Below, piece by piece: positions 36,124 to 41,493 of a DNA stretch of 41,493 nucleotides; position 1 is the stretch's first letter; the number at the start of each line of letters is the position of its first letter. The notes beneath the pieces are model-generated. The model saw only the letters and a list, made by a program, of their open reading frames with translations. It did no database searches and was not told the DNA's origin. The translations under genes and the position numbers were made by a program. Source of the DNA: Bacteroidales bacterium (GTDB taxonomy: Bacteria > Bacteroidota > Bacteroidia > Bacteroidales > PUMT01); the NCBI GenBank assembly GCA_007120695.1, contig SKND01000276.1, positions 1 to 41,493 on the forward strand, given 5' to 3'.

Positions 36124-37014
36124 ATGCAAAAGATTCTGGAAATTAAACGGTTAACAAAACATTATGGCCGAATTAAAGCCGTACATAATCTTACCCTGGA
36201 GGTTGAGAAGGGACAGGTTTTTGGAATTCTCGGTCCGAACGGAAGCGGTAAAACCACAACATTATCCATCATAATGGGAGTTGTTCACCAGCAATCGGGT
36301 TCTTTTTCATGGTTCGGTAATTCAAAGTCTGACTCCGGATGGAAAAGAGATGTAGGGAGCCTTATTGAGGTTCCGAATTTTTATCCCTATCTGAGTCTTT
36401 TCAATAATCTTAAAATTGTGGCCGGAATAAAGGAGCTCCCTGTAGCTGATATTGACAGGGTTCTGAAAATCACTAACCTTTATTCAAGAAAACACTCTTC
36501 CTACAGCACCTTGTCGCTTGGAATGAAGCAGCGACTTGCCATGGCTTCGGTACTTCTCGGAGATCCTGAGGTCATGGTACTGGATGAGCCGACCAACGGA
36601 CTTGACCCGGAAGGAATTGCCGAAGTCAGAAATATTATCTCCGGTGAAGCACAGAAGGGTAAGACAGTAATACTTGCCAGCCATATTCTGGCCGAGGTAG
36701 AAAAGGTGTGTACCCATGTGGCTGTTCTCAAGGGAGGTGAACTTCTTGCCACCGGCAGGGTAGATCAATTGCTTGGTGGCGACCAGGTATTTCTGATCTC
36801 AGCACCGGATATAAAGAGACTCGAAGAGCCGCTTATAAGGGCAGGATTACTAAAATCATCAGAAATGAAAGGGGATGATCTTCTCATTACATGCGATCCT
36901 TCCACCTCTTCTGCCGAGTTGAATAAATTTGCATTTGATAACGGCATTGTGCTTTCGAAAATCCTGCCTGTTAAGAAAAGCCTGGAGTCACAGTTTCTGG
37001 AACTGGTAAAATAA
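36124..37014 (+). CDS. ABC transporter ATP-binding protein
   Basis: GILGPNGSGKTTTLSIIMGV, LSLGMKQRLAMASVLLGDPEVMVLDEPTNGLDPEG. Confidence 0.94.
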   Translation: MQKILEIKRLTKHYGRIKAVHNLTLEVEKGQVFGILGPNGSGKTTTLSIIMGVVHQQSGSFSWFGNSKSDSGWKRDVGSLIEVPNFYPYLSLFNNLKIVAGIKELPVADIDRVLKITNLYSRKHSSYSTLSLGMKQRLAMASVLLGDPEVMVLDEPTNGLDPEGIAEVRNIISGEAQKGKTVILASHILAEVEKVCTHVAVLKGGELLATGRVDQLLGGDQVFLISAPDIKRLEEPLIRAGLLKSSEMKGDDLLITCDPSTSSAELNKFAFDNGIVLSKILPVKKSLESQFLELVK

Positions 37015-37055
37015 TTTATCAGAAATCTGTCTTTTTTCAATTAATCTATGATCCA

Positions 37056-37877
37056 ATGCGTAAATTACTTAATATAGAGCTGACAAAACTGCTTAACTAC
37101 ACTTCCTTCAAGGTAATTCTCATACTGCATCTTGCCCTGTTCTCCCTTGTAATATTTGTTTCATCGCAAATCGACATTTCAGTTCCCGGATTTGACACTG
37201 TCAATTTTTTCAGATTTCCCCATATCTGGAGCTATTTTACTTGGGTTGCCAGCTGGTTTAATCTGTTGCTTGCCATACTGATCATTATGGTGACCGGGAA
37301 TGAGTTTTCATACCGGACTTTCAGGCAGCATGTTATTGATGGTCTGTCGCGTACAGATCTCCTCAGGGGCAAGCTTATGGTAATATTCCTGATAGCAGCT
37401 TATAGTTTTTTGATGGTTTTTGTGAGCGGACTTATCTACGGGTTAATATTCACGCCCGGCCCGGGAGCAATGTTTGCAGGTATCGAAACACTTTCTATTT
37501 ATTTTCTGCAGACTGTTGCGTACATGGTGATCGGACTTCTGCTTGCCGTATTACTCAGAAGTACTGCTCTGTCAATAATTATTTTTATTCTGTTGCGCTT
37601 CCCTATTGAACCAATTATCAGAAGCTTTTTTGACCGGGCCGCACGCCCGTTTTTCCCAATGAAAAGTGTAGGAGGTCTCACTCCCATGCCTGAATTTCTG
37701 AGCATTTCATCTGAAAACACGTTTGAAACGGCTGAAGGAGGGAATGCACTGTCCTTATCAGAGATCGGACTGGTAGCGGAGGGATTACCCCTTTACCTCC
37801 AGGTTATTATGGTCCTGGCTTATACTATCCTGTTTACCGGACTTATTGCTTATATGCTGAAGAGACGGAACTTGTAA
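37056..37877 (+). CDS. ABC-2 type transporter permease
   Basis: Six-TM-like hydrophobic protein directly downstream of the ATPase; NEFSYRTFRQHVIDGLSRTDLLRGKL typical of ABC-2 permeases. Confidence 0.85.
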   Translation: MRKLLNIELTKLLNYTSFKVILILHLALFSLVIFVSSQIDISVPGFDTVNFFRFPHIWSYFTWVASWFNLLLAILIIMVTGNEFSYRTFRQHVIDGLSRTDLLRGKLMVIFLIAAYSFLMVFVSGLIYGLIFTPGPGAMFAGIETLSIYFLQTVAYMVIGLLLAVLLRSTALSIIIFILLRFPIEPIIRSFFDRAARPFFPMKSVGGLTPMPEFLSISSENTFETAEGGNALSLSEIGLVAEGLPLYLQVIMVLAYTILFTGLIAYMLKRRNL

Positions 37878-37989
37878 ATGGTATTGATTTATTTAAATCA
37901 GGAAAGTGCATAATTTTAAATGGTTGTGTAGAATATCTTCATAACCTGGTTGTTAATATAATGTTTCCATTTCAGGTAAGGGTTAATTC

Positions 37990-38020
37990 TTTGCATATAA
38001 CCGGGCTTTTTATATTTTTG
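37990..38020 (+). promoter_or_regulatory. Bacteroidetes-type promoter for the SSS symporter
   Basis: TTTG (37990-37993), 19-nt spacer, TATTTTTG (38013-38020). Confidence 0.6.
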
Positions 38021-38049
38021 TTCGCATAGCAACTATAATAATATTGCCT

Positions 38050-39507
38050 ATGCATTGGATTGACCTGCTTGTTTTCGTTCTTTATATGGTGCTTGTTCTG
38101 GGTATCGGTTTCTATTTTCTAAGGAAAAACCGTGATGCCGACGATTATTATGTCGGCAGCAGGAAGATGGGACCTGTGCATGTTGGATTATCGGTTGTTG
38201 CCACAGATGTCGGGGGCGGGTTTTCGATAGGTCTGGGAGGACTTGGTTTTATAATGGGACTGGCGGGATCATGGATGCTCTTTACCGGTCTTATCGGAGC
38301 CTGGCTGAGTGCGGTTATTCTGATACCTAAAGTGCATCCCCTCGGGAAGGACCTTAAGCTATTCACTTTCCCCCAGATATTTGCTCATTTTTATAATCCC
38401 CGTGTTGCAATGATGGCCGGAATAATTTCAGCCATCGGTTACCTTGGCTTTACCAGCTCGCAGATACTGGCAGGGGCAAAGCTCGCCTCTTCAACATTTG
38501 TCAACCTCGACATGAACACCGCTCTTATTGTAATGGGTGTGATAGCTGTAGTATATACTGTAATGGGGGGGATAAAGGCGGTGATTTATACAGACACATT
38601 TCAGTGGATAATTTTAATGGGCGGCCTCATTTTTATTGGTATTCCTTCAGGGTATTTTGCAATTGGAGGCATGCCGGCAATCAGAGAAACACTGGGACCC
38701 GAATTCTTATCATTCAGTAATGTCCCCTGGCAGACTATTGTGAACTGGGTCGTGACAATAATACCAATATGGTTTGTTGGTATGACACTCTACCAGCGGA
38801 TCTATTCAACACGTGGAGTAAAAGATGCACAAAAGGCATGGTTTATTGCAGGGATCTTTGAATGGCCGTTAATGGCGATGATGGGTGTGATACTCGGATT
38901 GTTTTCGAGGGTTGCATTTGAAAACGGGATGTTTGAATACCTTGGATATATGGCAGGCGGAGATTTGGATCCGGAGAAAGGATTACCTCTTCTGCTACGC
39001 ACCGTTTTACCTGTTGGACTGATGGGACTGATGATGTCGGCCTACTTTTCGGCTATTATGTCAACAGCCGACAGTTGCATGATGGCTGCTTCCGGCAACC
39101 TGCTAACCGACATAATTTCCAAGATCTTCCGCATAGAAGGAAATGAAAAACTGATGCTGAGATATTCACAGGTGCTTACCCTGGTGATAGGTCTACTTGC
39201 GCTGCTGCTTGCCGCGTCAATGGAAAATGTGCTCGAACTGATGTTATACTCTTATGCCTTCATGGTTTCAGGGCTGCTTGTACCGGTAATAGGTGCATTT
39301 TTTCTTAAAAGAAAGACTCCGCTTGCGGCTTTCTGGTCGATGCTCATGGGTGGGGGTACAACTCTTGTTCTGACTGTTTCAGACATCTCTCTGCCATTTA
39401 ATCTTGACCCTAATATCTTTGGTATAACAGCCTCGGCAATAGTTTTCATTTCCCTGTCCGGCCTTTTCCCCTCACCGGCAGGAGGTGATAATACACCACC
39501 AGCGTAA
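38050..39507 (+). CDS. Sodium:solute symporter family protein
   Basis: DDYYVGSRKMGP, VVATDVGGGFSIGLGGLGF, AYFSAIMSTADSCMMAASG; SSS-type topology. ATG 38050 is preferred over TTG 38044. Confidence 0.9.
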   Translation: MHWIDLLVFVLYMVLVLGIGFYFLRKNRDADDYYVGSRKMGPVHVGLSVVATDVGGGFSIGLGGLGFIMGLAGSWMLFTGLIGAWLSAVILIPKVHPLGKDLKLFTFPQIFAHFYNPRVAMMAGIISAIGYLGFTSSQILAGAKLASSTFVNLDMNTALIVMGVIAVVYTVMGGIKAVIYTDTFQWIILMGGLIFIGIPSGYFAIGGMPAIRETLGPEFLSFSNVPWQTIVNWVVTIIPIWFVGMTLYQRIYSTRGVKDAQKAWFIAGIFEWPLMAMMGVILGLFSRVAFENGMFEYLGYMAGGDLDPEKGLPLLLRTVLPVGLMGLMMSAYFSAIMSTADSCMMAASGNLLTDIISKIFRIEGNEKLMLRYSQVLTLVIGLLALLLAASMENVLELMLYSYAFMVSGLLVPVIGAFFLKRKTPLAAFWSMLMGGGTTLVLTVSDISLPFNLDPNIFGITASAIVFISLSGLFPSPAGGDNTPPA

Positions 39508-39608
39508 AATTTGATTACCACAGAACTGTTAATCAAAAATCCTGGTCAACGCCAAATTACATAATGAGTTTAATTGACACATACAACTTCAGAGGCGTTG
39601 ACTGTATC

Positions 39609-39634
39609 GATCTGCGGTCGATTCTACATGCAAT
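39609..39634. repeat. Diverged copy 3 of the GAyCTn..GGTCGATT...CATGC repeat
   Basis: GATCTGCGGTCGATTCTACATGCAAT aligns with 21942-21968 with a one-base gap. Confidence 0.4.
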
Positions 39635-39765
39635 TAAAAGCTCTTTTGTGAAAATTTGCCGGTTGTAGAATTCATGTCTTTTTGTGTGACTTGGCACATG
39701 GATGCTTGATCAGGACAGCCTTTTTAAACAAAAGTGGTTTATCGAAAAAGTAAAAAAAATCTTAA

Positions 39766-41493
39766 TCAGTCTACACTGAATACATCATCACCCAGTCCCT
39801 GGTTGATTTCTATCGACTTCACCTCAAGATCAAAGGCTTGCGGTCCGACCTGTTGCTTCATAAGGAACGGATACATCATACCGTCAACCTCCCTGTAATC
39901 TTCATAGTCGGTTATCTGGGTCATGCTCCCCATAGGTGACTCCTGCGTTACCATGGTTCTGAGCTTAAGTCCCGAACCGATATCAAAAAACTCTGACATG
40001 GTCACCCCACGGGGACTGGTTATGTCGATCCTGTAGGCATTTTTGCCTCCGATATTATCAATACCCTCAAGACTCAGTGTAAAGCCTCTCTCTTCATAAG
40101 TAAGCTCGGGATGCATGGTTGCCTGCAGCTTCATCTCATCGAGCATGTCTCCCTCCAGTTCCATAGTTCCCTGCATACCGCTGGCTTTACCTCTTGTTCC
40201 GTCAAAGACCTGCTGCTGCATAACATTGCCGCCCATGCTCATCACTGATTTATATTTGTCAGGGGCTTTCTGTTGTATGGTCATATCGAGTGCCATACCC
40301 TGTATACTTGCGCTTATGTTGAAAGTAATGTCTTTTATACTCCTCATTGCCGGTTCACCGCCAACGGCCTTAATATAATTGTCAATCACATCTCTTGCCG
40401 CGAGCCCTTCCGGTATTTCAACACCAGGATCTTCAATTTTCCTCCCGAAAGGATCATAAATCTCCACTTCTCCTGTATGACTGAATTTTTCAATAGTCTC
40501 TGCTACTTCAGACTTGTTGCCGCCAACAATTATATAACTTTGACCGGGTTTAAGGTATTTGCGGGCCATTTGCTGAACATCGTCCACACTTACCTTGCTG
40601 AGATTCTCAAGGTATGAGGAGTAATAATCTTCAGGCAGATCATATCTTTCTGTGTTAAGGGCAAAATTGGCAATGGTACGCGGACTTTCCAATGACCGGG
40701 CAAAACTTCCGTTCATGAAATTCTTGGTCAAATCAAGACTCTCCTGGTCGACAGGCTCGTTTATCAACCTTTCCATTTCATAAATAATCTCAGTAATTGT
40801 GCTGTCAGTAACTGAATTCCGCACTTCTGTACGTGCGTTAAACCTGCCTGCAAGTCTGTCGGTAGATATATTTGAACGTGCTCCGTAAGTATAACCCTTA
40901 TCTTCTCTGAGATTCTGCATCAATCTACCGCTGAACATACCCCCGCCAAGAATGCTGTTCATGACACTTACCTTTATGGCATCGGGATCACCAGGCCGCA
41001 GAATCACAGGATAAGTGACTGAAACGACAGACTGAACTGCACCGGTCCTGTCGGCCAGGGCAACGCGGTTACCCTGTGGCGGTTCAGGTATCTCATATTG
41101 ATGTTCCGGTACTTCGCCCGGTTGCCAGTGGCCTAAATACTGTTCCATAAATTTCCTGGCATCAGCAGTTGTAACATCTCCCACAATAACCATATAGGCT
41201 TTATTTGGCCTGAAATATGTTTCATAATAGTCCACCAGCATGTCCCTGGTTATATTTGAAACACTCTCTTCTGTAGTCACTTCCCCGTAAGGGTGTTCAT
41301 TTCCGTAAACAAGTACTGATGAAAGATTGCTAACCATAGAACCTGCATCAGTCTTAACGGTTGCAAGGGCGGTGATTGTCTGTTTGATTTCCCTGTCAAG
41401 CTCGTCCTGAGGGAAAACCGGGTTCAGGAGTATGTCTGACATAAGCTCCAGAAGTCCGGGTGTATGCCTTGTAAGTGATGAGGCAAACATACC
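39766..41493 (-). CDS. M16 (insulinase-like) peptidase C-terminal part fused to a LolA-like C-terminal domain; 5' end outside window
   Basis: LTRHTPGLLELMSDILLNPVFPQDELDREIKQ and LREDKGYTYGARS are M16 motifs; the C-terminal ~190 aa resemble an outer-membrane lipoprotein-sorting fold. Open at the right edge. Confidence 0.85.
   Translation of the reverse strand, partial: GMFASSLTRHTPGLLELMSDILLNPVFPQDELDREIKQTITALATVKTDAGSMVSNLSSVLVYGNEHPYGEVTTEESVSNITRDMLVDYYETYFRPNKAYMVIVGDVTTADARKFMEQYLGHWQPGEVPEHQYEIPEPPQGNRVALADRTGAVQSVVSVTYPVILRPGDPDAIKVSVMNSILGGGMFSGRLMQNLREDKGYTYGARSNISTDRLAGRFNARTEVRNSVTDSTITEIIYEMERLINEPVDQESLDLTKNFMNGSFARSLESPRTIANFALNTERYDLPEDYYSSYLENLSKVSVDDVQQMARKYLKPGQSYIIVGGNKSEVAETIEKFSHTGEVEIYDPFGRKIEDPGVEIPEGLAARDVIDNYIKAVGGEPAMRSIKDITFNISASIQGMALDMTIQQKAPDKYKSVMSMGGNVMQQQVFDGTRGKASGMQGTMELEGDMLDEMKLQATMHPELTYEERGFTLSLEGIDNIGGKNAYRIDITSPRGVTMSEFFDIGSGLKLRTMVTQESPMGSMTQITDYEDYREVDGMMYPFLMKQQVGPQAFDLEVKSIEINQGLGDDVFSVD

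Noticed and set aside
36124-37877. Antibiotic-resistance or bacteriocin-immunity ABC system
   Set aside because: ATPase-permease pair is generic; nothing in the sequence points to a substrate.

Overview
This 41.5-kb window reads as a Bacteroidetes (Bacteroidales-like) chromosomal core region. Evidence is the purH-mreB-mreC-mreD-mrdA-rodA and tig-clpP-clpX gene orders and promoters matching the Bacteroides TTTG-N19-21-TAnnTTTG consensus. I support about 32 protein-coding genes (two cut by the window edges), one tRNA-Leu(UAG), several terminators or hairpins and several promoters. I see no CRISPR array, rRNA, prophage or intact IS element. No complete unknown multi-gene system is evident. The strongest unexplained signals are: (1) a 47-bp element repeated without mismatch upstream of an ABC permease gene and of a COG2426-type export gene, containing an imperfect dyad and ending in a -7 box (TATATTTG), with a third 29-bp partial copy; (2) a small family of GACCTnAAGGTCGATT...CATGC repeats in intergenic DNA; (3) a hybrid histidine kinase whose H-box histidine is replaced by Phe; (4) a roughly 35-40 aa insertion carrying a DNA palindrome near the C-terminus of RsmA/KsgA; (5) a MoeB/ThiF-like E1 protein lacking the canonical zinc and catalytic cysteines. 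All family calls come from reading motifs; no database search was run.
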